This document shows, in pieces, positions 46,067 through 54,645 of a stretch of DNA of 64,000 nucleotides (its first letter is position 1; the number at the start of each line of letters is the position of its first letter). Below the pieces are notes generated by a model. The model had not been told where the DNA came from. It saw nothing but the letters and a program-made list of their open reading frames with translations, and made no database searches. A program made the translations under genes and the position numbers. The DNA lies in NCBI GenBank assembly GCA_020634615.1, contig JACKBI010000004.1:1-64000 (forward strand), written 5' to 3'. The stretch is from Anaerolineales bacterium. Its GTDB lineage: Bacteria; Chloroflexota; Anaerolineae; JAAEKA01.

Positions 46067-47743
46067 TTACCTTCCAGCAACAGGAAACGCCTGAGCAGCA
46101 TCTCCGAACAACGCATCGCCCGGCGCTAGCTGTGCAGCCGCGGCCAGATCAGCGGCGATCTGCGGGTCTGACGGATCTGCCAGATACTCACCCCAGGCGC
46201 GCACAAAGAGCGCGGGCGCCAGCTCGGGCTTGACCTCCAGCGCGGCGGACGCACTCTGAGTCAGGTAGCTGCTCAGCTCCGCCTGCCAGCTTTCGGCCAC
46301 GGTTCCCATGACCAACGGGGTGTCCGGGCTGAAGATCTGGTCGACCGGCCAGGCGCGCATCAGATCAACCGCCGCAGCGTAGTCACCGTAGAATACATTG
46401 CTCAACAGCGGGTACGGACTGCTTTGCAGCGAGGCCAATTGGGCATCGGCGTTGAGCTGGATCAGCGCGTCGTTCCAACGCAGCGAGCCGGTCGGCGTCG
46501 GCGGGTCATCAGCGCCCGCCAATGTCACAGCTTCCTTGATCGCCGCCAGCGCGTCGGGCCACAGGCCGGCCTGGGCAAGCTGCACCGCGCGGCTGTTGGC
46601 CTCGTCGGGTGGTGTGCCGCGCTGCCCCATCATCAGCGCTGATATCTCCACAGGAAGCAACTGATCGCCCAGCCATGTGTACACGCTGAAGTAGGGATGG
46701 CGGACGCCGCAGGCGTAGCAGAAGACGTAATACTCGGTGGCGTTCAAAACCACGTCGTTCATACCATCGCCGTTGAGGTCAGCCAGATAGCCCGCACCCG
46801 GACTGGCGGACACGCCGCCGATCTCCTGCCGCAGCGTTTCGCCATCGAAGCTGAGCACCTGGAATGTGCCGCCGTGCGCACCTACACCGCCATCCACTGT
46901 CAGCCAGATGCGGCCTGGGTCGATTTCGACCTGAGCGACGCCATCCGGCGCGACGAAGTCCGGTCCCAGCTCCAGCAGAGGATCGCCGGCCATAGCGGCG
47001 TTGCTGATGTCCAGACGTGCCACCTCATTCCAGCCATCGCCGACTGGCGCATACAGCGCGACAAAGTGGCTTGGCGTTGGATCCAGCGTAAAGTTGCGCA
47101 TCCCCGTGCTGTAGACGGCCCACAGTGGCGGCCCGCCGGGCAATGGCTGCAACTCGAGTGAAGCAAGACCGTCGTACGCACCGGCTGGCAATGCTGCCTC
47201 TACCGCCGACATCAACGCTTTCTGCGCTGATGTGGTCGAAGTAACTGTGGCGCTGGGCGCGACATGTGCATCCTGTGGCTGGCCGGGTCCGCAATCGCCG
47301 GTGTAAAAGTCCGTCTCCTGACATACCGTACCGTCTGCAAGAATACAGACGGGGAAACGATTGCCTGATCCGTCGGTCAGTATCTGGTTGGAACCACCCT
47401 GCTGAACGCAGTAGGCAGCCGCCGGGTTGGCCACTTCCGGCTCCGATGTTGGCACTGCGTGTTCGCCGGGCGCACATTCGCCGCGGAAGAAGGCCCACTC
47501 GTCGCATTCGCTGCCGTCGGCGAAGACGCAGACGCCGCTCTGGTTGCCAGCAGCGTCGGAGCGGATCTCCAGCGTGCCGCCTTGCTCGCCGCAGTAAATG
47601 GATGCCGGATTGGCCAGGCCCGGCGCAGTCGTGGTCGGCGTGGCCGGAACAACCACCGGTTGTCCCGCAACACAGCCCGTCAGCCCGACGGCCAACGTGA
47701 CCAGGAATGCGACGAACAGGACGCTTTTGTTGAATTTCTTCAT
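46067..47743 (-). CDS. Lipoprotein with two DUF333 repeats
   Basis: A 558-aa exported lipoprotein. Signal peptide with lipobox LTGC at residues 21-24. Two DUF333-type modules follow: NPASIYCGEQGGTLEIR...ECDEWAFFRGEC and NPAAAYCVQQGGSNQIL...CQETDFYTGDC (paired cysteines, about 45-150). The rest is a beta-rich region with YLADLNGDGMNDVVLNA, which looks like a calcium-binding or FG-GAP-like repeat, and a helical C-terminal part. DUF333 occurs in periplasmic 'haemolysin-like' proteins of unknown activity. First gene of an operon with MscS and the alcohol dehydrogenase. Confidence 0.85.
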   Translation of the reverse strand: MKKFNKSVLFVAFLVTLAVGLTGCVAGQPVVVPATPTTTAPGLANPASIYCGEQGGTLEIRSDAAGNQSGVCVFADGSECDEWAFFRGECAPGEHAVPTSEPEVANPAAAYCVQQGGSNQILTDGSGNRFPVCILADGTVCQETDFYTGDCGPGQPQDAHVAPSATVTSTTSAQKALMSAVEAALPAGAYDGLASLELQPLPGGPPLWAVYSTGMRNFTLDPTPSHFVALYAPVGDGWNEVARLDISNAAMAGDPLLELGPDFVAPDGVAQVEIDPGRIWLTVDGGVGAHGGTFQVLSFDGETLRQEIGGVSASPGAGYLADLNGDGMNDVVLNATEYYVFCYACGVRHPYFSVYTWLGDQLLPVEISALMMGQRGTPPDEANSRAVQLAQAGLWPDALAAIKEAVTLAGADDPPTPTGSLRWNDALIQLNADAQLASLQSSPYPLLSNVFYGDYAAAVDLMRAWPVDQIFSPDTPLVMGTVAESWQAELSSYLTQSASAALEVKPELAPALFVRAWGEYLADPSDPQIAADLAAAAQLAPGDALFGDAAQAFPVAGR

Positions 47744-47949
47744 TGGTTTATCCTCACGACGTTTGCGGCGCGACTGCGCTCCCGATTTCGGAAGCCGCCG
47801 TCAAAGACAACCAGACTCCAGCAGCTCGACCGCTCTCTTCTTTGGAGCCTGGCGACTTCCGAGTCGAACCGATGTCTCTTCAAGCGACCGCTCGGAAACA
47901 GTATAAAAAGTCTCGCTGGAAGAGAGCGAACGCCATTTCAAACGACCGT

Positions 47950-48942
47950 TTAGCGGAAGTCAGCCGGCGCCTCAGGCCTGTTGTCCAGGATCGCTTCGAT
48001 GCGTTGGTTCAGGTCGTCCGTGAACTTGGCGACTACATCCAGCGCCTGCATGTTCTCTACCACCTGCTCAGGCTTGCTTGCGCCGGTGATGACGGTGCTG
48101 ACGTTGGGGTTCTTGAGGCACCAGGCCAGCGCAAGCTGCGACATGGTGCAGCCCAGATCGCCAGCGACCGCACTAAGCTGACGGGTCTTGGCAGTCCATT
48201 CCTGGCCTTGCGTAGTTTCAAGCCGTTGGCGCAACCACTCGTATCCTTCAAGGCTGAGCCGCGAGCCTTCAGGGATGCCTTCGTTGTATTTGCCGGTCAG
48301 GAAGCCGCTGGCCAAGGGGCTCCAGATGGTCGTGCCCAGTCCGATCTCATCGTAGAGGTGCGCGTATTCTTTCTCGACACGCTCGCGGACGAACATGTTA
48401 TACTGCGGTTGCTCCATGGTCGGCGGGACCAGATGCTCGCGGCGGGCGATGCCATAGGCTTCGATGATCTGCGCCGCACTCCACTCGCTGGTGCCCCAGT
48501 AAAAGGCCTTGCCGGAGTCAACGATGTAGCTCATGGCGCGCACCGTCTCCTCGATGGGCGTGTGAATGTCCGGTCGGTGACAGAAGATCAGATCCACGTA
48601 GTCCATCTGAAGACGGGCCAGCGCTGCGTCAGTGCCTTCGAGGATGTGCTTGCGTGACAGGCCGCGGTCGTTGGGACCGTCGCCGCCCCAGAAAATCTTG
48701 GTCGAGACGATCAGATCGCTGCGTTTCCAGCCGGCCCGCTTGATCGCCTTGCCCATGACGATCTCTGCCTCGCCCTGCTCATAGGACTCGGCGTTGTCGA
48801 AAAAGTTGACGCCAGCATCCCTGGCCGCCTGCATCATCTCCAGCGCAATGTCCACATCTGCCTGTTTGCCAAACGTGACCCAGGCGCCAAAGGATAACGC
48901 CGAAACCTGTAAGCCGGATTTGCCAAGTCGTCTGTATTCCAC
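47950..48942 (-). CDS. Aldo/keto reductase, potassium-channel-beta-subunit type
   Basis: A 330-aa (beta/alpha)8 oxidoreductase using NADPH. Family start YRRLGKSGLQVSALSFGAWV; the catalytic Asp-Tyr are in VNFFDNAESYEQGEAE, the Lys in VSTKIFW, the His in DLIFCHRPD. C-terminal NADP site: VSTVITGASKPEQV. GTG at 48942 has GGAG 7 nt upstream and gives the family N-terminus; the frame open to 49041 is not used. Gap 47744-47949 holds only an inverted-repeat motif (TTCGGAAG near 47788, GGCGACTTCCGA 47852-47863). Confidence 0.92.
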   Translation of the reverse strand: MEYRRLGKSGLQVSALSFGAWVTFGKQADVDIALEMMQAARDAGVNFFDNAESYEQGEAEIVMGKAIKRAGWKRSDLIVSTKIFWGGDGPNDRGLSRKHILEGTDAALARLQMDYVDLIFCHRPDIHTPIEETVRAMSYIVDSGKAFYWGTSEWSAAQIIEAYGIARREHLVPPTMEQPQYNMFVRERVEKEYAHLYDEIGLGTTIWSPLASGFLTGKYNEGIPEGSRLSLEGYEWLRQRLETTQGQEWTAKTRQLSAVAGDLGCTMSQLALAWCLKNPNVSTVITGASKPEQVVENMQALDVVAKFTDDLNQRIEAILDNRPEAPADFR

Positions 48943-49086
48943 TGTTGTTCTCCTTCGCAACGTTGTGTTATGTCGATTTGTCGCCAGGGACGGCTGTACT
49001 GACGAAGCGCAGCAAGCCCTGTGATCAGGTGATTTTAGCACGATTCAGCGCGATCTCAGAATAGTGGCCACGCCAGGACACCGTTT

Positions 49087-49115
49087 TTTACGACAACCGC
49101 AGGCCGTGGTATAAT
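49087..49115 (+). promoter_or_regulatory. Promoter of the TP-rich lipoprotein gene
   Basis: TTTACG at 49087-49092 and TATAAT at 49110-49115, 17 bp apart, about 70 bp before the ATG. Confidence 0.6.
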
Positions 49116-49183
49116 TTGGGCCACGGCGGCTGGCAGTGTTGACTGGCCGCCGTTGACATGCACTCCACTAAGGAAACCCAGCA

Positions 49184-50005
49184 ATGAGTTTGTTCAATCA
49201 CCATAGCAGACGGCCCAATGTGCGCCGCACCCTTATCGCGGGTGGTCTGATGATCCTCGCTTTGGTCGCCCTTGCTGCCTGCGGTCCGGCCACGCCGGAA
49301 TCAGGTACGGACCCATTGGTCCAGCGCCCGACCTTTACACCCACCAGCGCTTTCGATGTGGCAGCGACCGAAGCCGCGGCAGCCGAAGCCACCAAGCTGG
49401 CCATGGTCACCGACACGCCAACCGCGACACCAACCGCAATTCCAACCGACACACCGCTGCCCACAGATACACCTGCACCGACCGATACGCCGTTGCCCAC
49501 CGACACGCCCGTGCCCCCAACAGCCACGCCGCGTCCCCAGCCGGTGCAGCCCACCAGCCCGCCGCCGCCCACCAACACTCCCGCCCCACCGCCGCCGGCC
49601 GACGAGTGCGCAGGCATTGGCGGCGACGGCTGCAAATTCAAGGTGCGCGGCGGTCCCGCCTTTGCAGACAACGGCGGGCAGGAATTGCGGCTGACGTTCG
49701 CCTTCATCCACAGCGGTCGCGGCGATGAGCCCCAGGGAAGTTATTTCGTCTGGCTTGAGAAGGACGGCGTGGGCAAGCTGCCGGTGTCCGACTCGGTGCG
49801 CAGCGTGGCCGGCTCGATGAACCAGGGTCCAAACGGCGGGTTCAACTACGACTTCAAGCTGGGGCTTGATGCGCTGGGCGGCAACATCGCCGGATGTTAT
49901 ACCGGCTGGGTGCTCGATGGCAACGGCGAACGCGACAGCCAGAATTTCAACTTCTGTGTGCCGGATGGTCAAGGCGAGGTCTGGATCCGGTTCGACCAGG
50001 CGTAG
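49184..50005 (+). CDS. Lipoprotein with Thr/Pro-rich linker
   Basis: A 273-aa protein. Signal peptide with lipobox LAAC near residue 33, then a long low-complexity linker of TPT/TDTP units (about 75-140), and a beta-rich C-terminal domain (FKVRGGPAFADNGGQELRLTF, YDFKLGLDALGGNIAGCYTGW) with three cysteines. The linker type is common on Chloroflexota surface proteins and may carry O-glycans. Function unknown. AAGGAA lies about 9 nt before the ATG. Confidence 0.8.
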   Translation: MSLFNHHSRRPNVRRTLIAGGLMILALVALAACGPATPESGTDPLVQRPTFTPTSAFDVAATEAAAAEATKLAMVTDTPTATPTAIPTDTPLPTDTPAPTDTPLPTDTPVPPTATPRPQPVQPTSPPPPTNTPAPPPPADECAGIGGDGCKFKVRGGPAFADNGGQELRLTFAFIHSGRGDEPQGSYFVWLEKDGVGKLPVSDSVRSVAGSMNQGPNGGFNYDFKLGLDALGGNIAGCYTGWVLDGNGERDSQNFNFCVPDGQGEVWIRFDQA

Positions 50006-50050
50006 GCCGCGAACCATCCTGAACCGCTTGTGTCGGCTGCCGTACGCGTC

Positions 50051-50078
50051 TTGACACTCGCTTTACGATGGCTATAAT
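50051..50078 (+). promoter_or_regulatory. Consensus promoter for tRNA-Gly
   Basis: TTGACA at 50051-50056 and TATAAT at 50073-50078, 16 bp apart. Transcription would start near 50085, at the edge of the palindromic element. Confidence 0.8.
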
Positions 50079-50086
50079 CTTAGAGA

Positions 50087-50207
50087 CTGTTTGAAAAGTC
50101 TTCGGAAGTCGCCGAACGGCTGTCACGACTGGCCTTCAACGGTTTTGACAGACCCCTTATTTTGACTCGGCGACTTCAGAAGACTGAACGGGCGACTTTT
50201 CAAACAG
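50087..50207. repeat. MITE-like palindrome in the tRNA-Gly leader
   Basis: Terminal 14-bp inverted repeats CTGTTTGAAAAGTC (50087-50100) and GACTTTTCAAACAG (50194-50207). Internal TCGGAAGTCGCC (50102-50113) and GGCGACTTCAGA (50169-50180) also pair. It sits between the promoter and the tRNA. Confidence 0.85.
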
Positions 50208-50221
50208 CTTGTTAGGTGCGC

Positions 50222-50293
50222 GCGGGTGTAGCTCAGTGGTAGAGCTACGGCTTCCCAAGCCGTGAGTCGTGGGTTCGAATCCCATCACCCGCT
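50222..50293 (+). tRNA. tRNA-Gly(CCC)
   Basis: Cloverleaf of 72 nt: acceptor GCGGGTG/CACCCGC, D arm GCTC/GAGC, anticodon stem ACGGC/GCCGT with loop TTCCCAA (anticodon CCC), T loop TTCGAAT, discriminator T. No encoded CCA follows. Confidence 0.97.
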
Positions 50294-50363
50294 CACATCA
50301 TCGTTCCCTCCCTCCTTGGAACCGTCCCTTGCCCCCGGGGACGGTTCCTGCTTATTCAAGTGT

Positions 50364-50392
50364 TTGCCGATTGTCCGACGCCGTGCTACCAT
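50364..50392 (+). promoter_or_regulatory. Candidate leaderless promoter of the large GT-C gene
   Basis: TTGCCG at 50364-50369 and TACCAT at 50387-50392, 17 bp apart. The ATG at 50399 is only 6 nt after the -10 hexamer. Confidence 0.45.
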
Positions 50393-50398
50393 CGCTCC

Positions 50399-52975
50399 AT
50401 GACGGCAGGCAAGGCGCAACACGGCGCTTCATCGAAATCGATCCACATGGGACTGGCAGGCGCGCTGACCGCTGCGGCCTTCGCCCTGCGTCTTGTGCAT
50501 CTCGGCCGCGACAGCCTTTGGTACGACGAGACGGTTTCAGTCTTCCTGGCCGGCCAGCGTGTCCCTGATCTGATCGCCCACACGGCACGCGACATCCATC
50601 CTCCCGGTTACTACCTGCTGCTGCGCGGCTGGCTGACGCTGACTGGCTTCCCCACCGGCCATGCCGACCCAACCGGCTACCGGCTGGAGTTTGCAGCAGC
50701 ATTTTTGTCGCTGCTGCTGGGCGTGTTGCTGGTCCCGTTGACCTGGCAGCTCGCGCGCCGGCTGCGCCTGGGCGATTCGACAGCGACCGTTGCCGCCCTT
50801 CTGATCACGATCTCCCCTTTCGGCGTCTGGTACAGCCAGGAAGTACGCATGTACACTCTTGGCGCAGTGCTGGGTGTGCTCTGCCTGCTGGGCGCCGCAC
50901 CGTTCCTGTTTGGCGATGCATCGTCTGGCCGGCTCTGGCGGGCCGCGATTGTCTTCGCGATCGCCGCGGCGGCTGGCCTGTACACTCTCTACTATTTCGC
51001 GTTTCTGCTGGTCAGTGTCAACCTGCTGATGATCGTGCTGCTCCTATGGCGCTGGCGTGCCACCGGGCGGACAGGGCGGCAAGGGCTTGCCATCTGGCTC
51101 GTTGCACAGATCGGCGCGCTGGTGCTCTTTGCGCCCTGGTTGCCGACAGCCTGGCGGCAAGCGACTGATCCACCGGTGCCGCCGTGGCGGGCTGCCCCAC
51201 AGCTTGGCGCGGCGCTGGCCGAAAGCTGGGGTGCGCTGAGTTTTGGCCAATCGGCAGAGCTGACCCGGTTCTGGCCGCTGCTCGTGCTGACATTGGTCCT
51301 GGTGGCGGTGGGCGCCGTCGCAGCATGGCGCGGGCTGCCTGCCGCGATGGCACAAACACGTACGGGCGCGCCAAACACAATCAACACCCCTGACGCGCGA
51401 CTTTCGCTGGCCCTGCTGCTGGCCGCCGTATTGGGTCCATTGGCGTTGATCCTTCTGTCCTCGGCGTTTACTCCCCTCTACCACGTGCGCTATCTGTTCA
51501 CCTATGCGCCGGCCTTCAGCGTACTGCTGGCGCTGGGTATTGTCGCACTGCTGCACTGGCGACGGCCGCTGGGCAGCGCGCTGGCAGCCGCCGCGGTGAT
51601 CCTCCTCCTGATTGGATCAACCCTCTCGCTACGCGCCTTCTGGAGCGATCCGCAGTTGCGCTCCGATGATCACCGGGCAGCCGTGCGCGAATTGGCCGAC
51701 CGCTGGCGACCCGGCGACGCCATTCTGGTCAATGTCGGCTACGCCTACCCCGCGCTGCTGACCTACTGGCCAGGACCGCCCATCGGCTGGCTGGGACGGT
51801 TGACCGACTTCGACCGGAGCGTGGTCCATCAAGCTGGTGGCCTCCCGGTGGTGGTCCAGACCGGGCACGTCGATGGCAATGCTGATCTGGGTTGGGGTGA
51901 TCCGCGCTCCGATTTCTATGCCCTGCCCGCGGAAGTGATGCAGAGTAAGCTGGCTGAGTTGGGCATCGCCAGCAATCGCATCTGGCACTACCGCATCTAC
52001 GACACGGTCAACGACCCGAGCGGTCAGATACGCACGGCGCTGGCCGCAGCGAGCACTGCAATCGACGATCAGGTGTTTCCGGGCGAGGCTAACCTGCGCG
52101 TCCAGCTCTGGCAGACCATGCGCAGCGTGTTGTCTTCCTACGCGCCGCCGCGGCTGGCGACCTTCGACGGCTGGCTGACCCTCGGCCTGTCACCGGGTGC
52201 GCTACCAGACCAGGTGACAGGCGGCCAGTCGCTGGACATCGCGGACGTCCGCTGGACCCGACCGCCAGAGCTTGCCGGGCAGGACGTAGCGATCTCCCTG
52301 CGGCTGGTGGATGAAACAGGCGAGGTCTGGGCAGCGAGCGACGAGCGGCTGGGCGGCAACCAACTTGACATGGGCGACGCTACGTTGCTGGACCAGCCGC
52401 TGCACCTGACCGTCCCGGCCGGCACGCCGCCCATCCGCTACGATCTGATGCTGGTGGTCTACGATCCGCTGACCGGTGAACCGCTGGCAACAACGCCAGA
52501 CGGCGCGGACAGCGTCGTACTTGGGCAGGTCACCGTCCTGCCAACAACGCAATCAACTGCCAGCCGCCCGCTGGCTGATTTCGGCGCCTTGCAACTTATG
52601 GAGGCAACCAGCCCGGCCAGCGTCGTCAGCGCAGGCGATTCTATACCGGTGGAGTTGCTGTGGCGGTCCGACCAGGGCATGACATCACAGCCGTTGGTGA
52701 TCGTCGTCCAACTCGTGGACGAACAGGGTAAGGTCGTCGCCGGACTGGAAGAGGAGCCGCTTCAGGGCCGCTACCCGACCACAAGTTGGCAGGCCGAAGA
52801 GATCGTACGCGACCGGCACTGGTTGCGCGTGCCTGTGAACACAGCGCCTGGCGCGTATCAACTGATCGTCGGTGCGTACGGCGCGGCCGATCGCGAACGC
52901 TTGCAGACACGTAGCGGCCCCTTCGGTCTGCGTTCCAGCGACCACGCAGCCATCAAAACAATCGAGATTCGCTGA
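50399..52975 (+). CDS. Large GT-C membrane glycosyltransferase (GT39-like)
   Basis: An 858-aa protein. The first extracytoplasmic loop has DSLWYDETVSVFLAGQ (acidic catalytic-site residues) and DIHPPGYYLLLRGWL, typical of dolichyl-phosphate-sugar-dependent GT39/ArnT-like enzymes. About 12 helices span residues 20-420. The soluble C-terminal 430 residues include a Rossmann-like part (GDAILVNVGYAYPALL) and beta-rich modules (PIRYDLMLVVYDPLTGE). It probably glycosylates surface proteins or lipids outside the membrane. The ATG at 50399 fits the promoter. Confidence 0.8.
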   Translation: MTAGKAQHGASSKSIHMGLAGALTAAAFALRLVHLGRDSLWYDETVSVFLAGQRVPDLIAHTARDIHPPGYYLLLRGWLTLTGFPTGHADPTGYRLEFAAAFLSLLLGVLLVPLTWQLARRLRLGDSTATVAALLITISPFGVWYSQEVRMYTLGAVLGVLCLLGAAPFLFGDASSGRLWRAAIVFAIAAAAGLYTLYYFAFLLVSVNLLMIVLLLWRWRATGRTGRQGLAIWLVAQIGALVLFAPWLPTAWRQATDPPVPPWRAAPQLGAALAESWGALSFGQSAELTRFWPLLVLTLVLVAVGAVAAWRGLPAAMAQTRTGAPNTINTPDARLSLALLLAAVLGPLALILLSSAFTPLYHVRYLFTYAPAFSVLLALGIVALLHWRRPLGSALAAAAVILLLIGSTLSLRAFWSDPQLRSDDHRAAVRELADRWRPGDAILVNVGYAYPALLTYWPGPPIGWLGRLTDFDRSVVHQAGGLPVVVQTGHVDGNADLGWGDPRSDFYALPAEVMQSKLAELGIASNRIWHYRIYDTVNDPSGQIRTALAAASTAIDDQVFPGEANLRVQLWQTMRSVLSSYAPPRLATFDGWLTLGLSPGALPDQVTGGQSLDIADVRWTRPPELAGQDVAISLRLVDETGEVWAASDERLGGNQLDMGDATLLDQPLHLTVPAGTPPIRYDLMLVVYDPLTGEPLATTPDGADSVVLGQVTVLPTTQSTASRPLADFGALQLMEATSPASVVSAGDSIPVELLWRSDQGMTSQPLVIVVQLVDEQGKVVAGLEEEPLQGRYPTTSWQAEEIVRDRHWLRVPVNTAPGAYQLIVGAYGAADRERLQTRSGPFGLRSSDHAAIKTIEIR

Positions 52976-53057
52976 TTCCTTGCGAAAATCTGCGTCCATT
53001 GGCCATGATGTGCGTCATGAATGGATGAAACCATGAAAGGACGAAAGGAACCGAAAG

Positions 53058-53804
53058 ATGAACTCTCAACAAATCAAGGACAACGTGCAGGAATACTACG
53101 GTGCCATCGCTGTCAACGGCGGAAGCTGCTGCGAGCCAGCCGGCTGCTGTGAGCCCGCCGGACAGAGTGCCCAAGTCACGCTGTTTGCATCGCCCGCGGA
53201 TACCGCCATCGCTGAAGCGGATTTGGGGCTGAGTTGCGGCAGTCCGACGCAGGTTGCTGCGATCCGACCCGGCGACACGGTGTTGGACCTCGGCAGCGGG
53301 GCGGGCGTAGATGTCTTCCGCGCGGCGCAGGCGACTGGCCCAACCGGTCGCGTCATCGGTGTTGACATGACGCCGGCCATGATCGAGCGCGCCCGCGGCA
53401 ACGCCGTCAACGGTGGCTTTGCCAACGTCGAATTTCGCCTCGGTGAAATCGAGGCGATGCCGGTGGATGACGTCAGCGTGGATGTGGTGCTGTCCAACTG
53501 CGTCATCAACCTGGCGCCGGACAAGCAGCGGGTCTTTGGTGAGATCCGGCGAGTGCTCAAGCCGGGTGGACGCTTTGCCATCTCAGACATCGTAACCGAT
53601 GGCGACGTACCGCAGGCTGTACGCGAGGATGCGACGGCCTGGGCAGGCTGCCTCGGCGGCGCGCTGGATCGTGAAGCTTACCTGGAAATCATACGGGCGG
53701 CCGGACTGGTGGTGGATGAAGTACAGGCCGCGCCGTGGGGCGACGAAGACCGCACGGCCGGCTATCGTTTCGTCAGCGCGACATTGGTGGGACGCCGGCC
53801 ATGA
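53058..53804 (+). CDS. arsM: Arsenite S-adenosylmethionine methyltransferase ArsM
   Basis: A 248-aa SAM methyltransferase that methylates As(III). SAM motif: VLDLGSGAGVDVF (about 75-87) and GVDMTPAMIE. The arsenite-binding cysteines are in place: Cys60 (GLSCGSP), Cys148 (LSNCVINL) and Cys198 (WAGCLGG). There are also two early CC pairs (24-25, 30-31). GGAACC-type purine-rich sequence precedes the ATG. Its TGA overlaps the ATG of the sigma-factor gene (ATGA, 53801-53804), so the two are translated together. Confidence 0.93.
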   Translation: MNSQQIKDNVQEYYGAIAVNGGSCCEPAGCCEPAGQSAQVTLFASPADTAIAEADLGLSCGSPTQVAAIRPGDTVLDLGSGAGVDVFRAAQATGPTGRVIGVDMTPAMIERARGNAVNGGFANVEFRLGEIEAMPVDDVSVDVVLSNCVINLAPDKQRVFGEIRRVLKPGGRFAISDIVTDGDVPQAVREDATAWAGCLGGALDREAYLEIIRAAGLVVDEVQAAPWGDEDRTAGYRFVSATLVGRRP

Positions 53805-54388
53805 CCCTGAACAGCGGTGATGTGTGGTCGGACTTCAGCCAGCGCTTGCGCTCTCTTATCGGGGCGAAAGTCGCCGATCCCGCAGACGCCGACGACATCC
53901 TGCAAGAGGTATTCCTCAAGGTGCATCTGCGCCTTGATACGCTGCAGGACGAAAGCCGGCTCGCGCCCTGGCTGTACCAGATCACCCGCCACGCCATCAC
54001 CGACTACTACCGCGGCAGACGTCCCATGGTTGAGCTGCATGAGGACCTCGCCGAGACGCCGGCAGCAGACGAGGATGAAGCTGCCCGCCAGCTCGCGGTA
54101 GGTCTGCGCGAGATGATCGGGGCGTTGCCGCAGCCATACCAGGAAGCGCTGACGCTGACTGAGATCGAAGGGCTGTCACAGAAGGAGGTGGCCGAGAAAC
54201 TCGATCTCTCCTACAGCGGCGCGAAATCACGGGTGCAACGCGGGCGACGTCTGCTGCGCGAGGCGTTGGTAAACTGCTGCCACATCGAACTGGATCGCCG
54301 CGGCAGGATCATCGACTATGTGCCACGCGACCGGCTGTGCCAGGAATGCTGCGCACAAAGGACCCAGGAAGTTCGACTTTTTCTGTAA
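53801..54388 (+). CDS. sigZ: SigZ-type ECF sigma factor with cysteine-rich tail
   Basis: A 195-aa ECF sigma factor. Region 2: DADDILQEVFLKVHLRLDTL and APWLYQITRHAITDYYR; region 4: ALPQPYQEALTLTEIEGLSQKEVAEKL, SYSGAKSRVQRGRRLL. The C-terminal tail has Cys159, Cys160, Cys180, Cys183 and Cys184 (NCC...RLCQECC), the feature that sets SigZ apart from other ECFs. No anti-sigma gene follows. Together with arsM this suggests control by a thiol-reactive metal or metalloid, but that is inference. The start ATG overlaps arsM. Confidence 0.9.
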   Translation: MTLNSGDVWSDFSQRLRSLIGAKVADPADADDILQEVFLKVHLRLDTLQDESRLAPWLYQITRHAITDYYRGRRPMVELHEDLAETPAADEDEAARQLAVGLREMIGALPQPYQEALTLTEIEGLSQKEVAEKLDLSYSGAKSRVQRGRRLLREALVNCCHIELDRRGRIIDYVPRDRLCQECCAQRTQEVRLFL

Positions 54389-54415
54389 AGTTGAACTTCT
54401 GCACCCGGCGGGTGC
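54369..54415 (+). terminator. Hairpins at the end of sigZ
   Basis: GAAGTTCGACTTT/AAAGTTGAACTTC spans the stop codon, followed by GCACCC/GGGTGC (54401-54415). No T-run follows; termination is likely but not certain. Confidence 0.4.
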
Positions 54416-54488
54416 CAGCAAGACCCCAGGTAACTGCTCAGGTGGAGCGTTGATCTCATTGATAACGTTCATGGGCAATGTTGGCTTT

Positions 54489-54556
54489 TGGGGACGCTAC
54501 TTTCGTGATCGCAAGTGAAAAACACGGTCTCTAAACCACCGGCTGAACAGTTACGA
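54489..54556. repeat. Dispersed element, copy 2 (inverted relative to 14141)
   Basis: Reverse complement of 14141-14207 with few differences; shared core CGTGATCGCAAGTGAAAAAC. Here only the left half of the copy-1 palindrome is present. Confidence 0.75.
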
Positions 54557-54562
54557 ACCCAT

Positions 54563-54592
54563 CTGCTCGACTTTGCTGGCAAAGTCGAGCAG
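54563..54592. terminator. Perfect hairpin downstream of the SRP RNA
   Basis: CTGCTCGACTTTG/CAAAGTCGAGCAG around a 4-nt loop. Lies after the SRP RNA 3' end on the minus strand. Confidence 0.4.
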
Positions 54593-54607
54593 CTTCCCAG
54601 AATCACC

Positions 54608-54634
54608 AGAGGCGAGCCGTTGCGGCTCGCCTCT
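54608..54634 (-). terminator. Likely SRP RNA terminator hairpin
   Basis: AGAGGCGAGCC/GGCTCGCCTCT, 11-bp perfect stem, about 12 nt after the SRP RNA 3' end. No T-run. Confidence 0.5.
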
Positions 54635-54645
54635 GTATGATTGCT

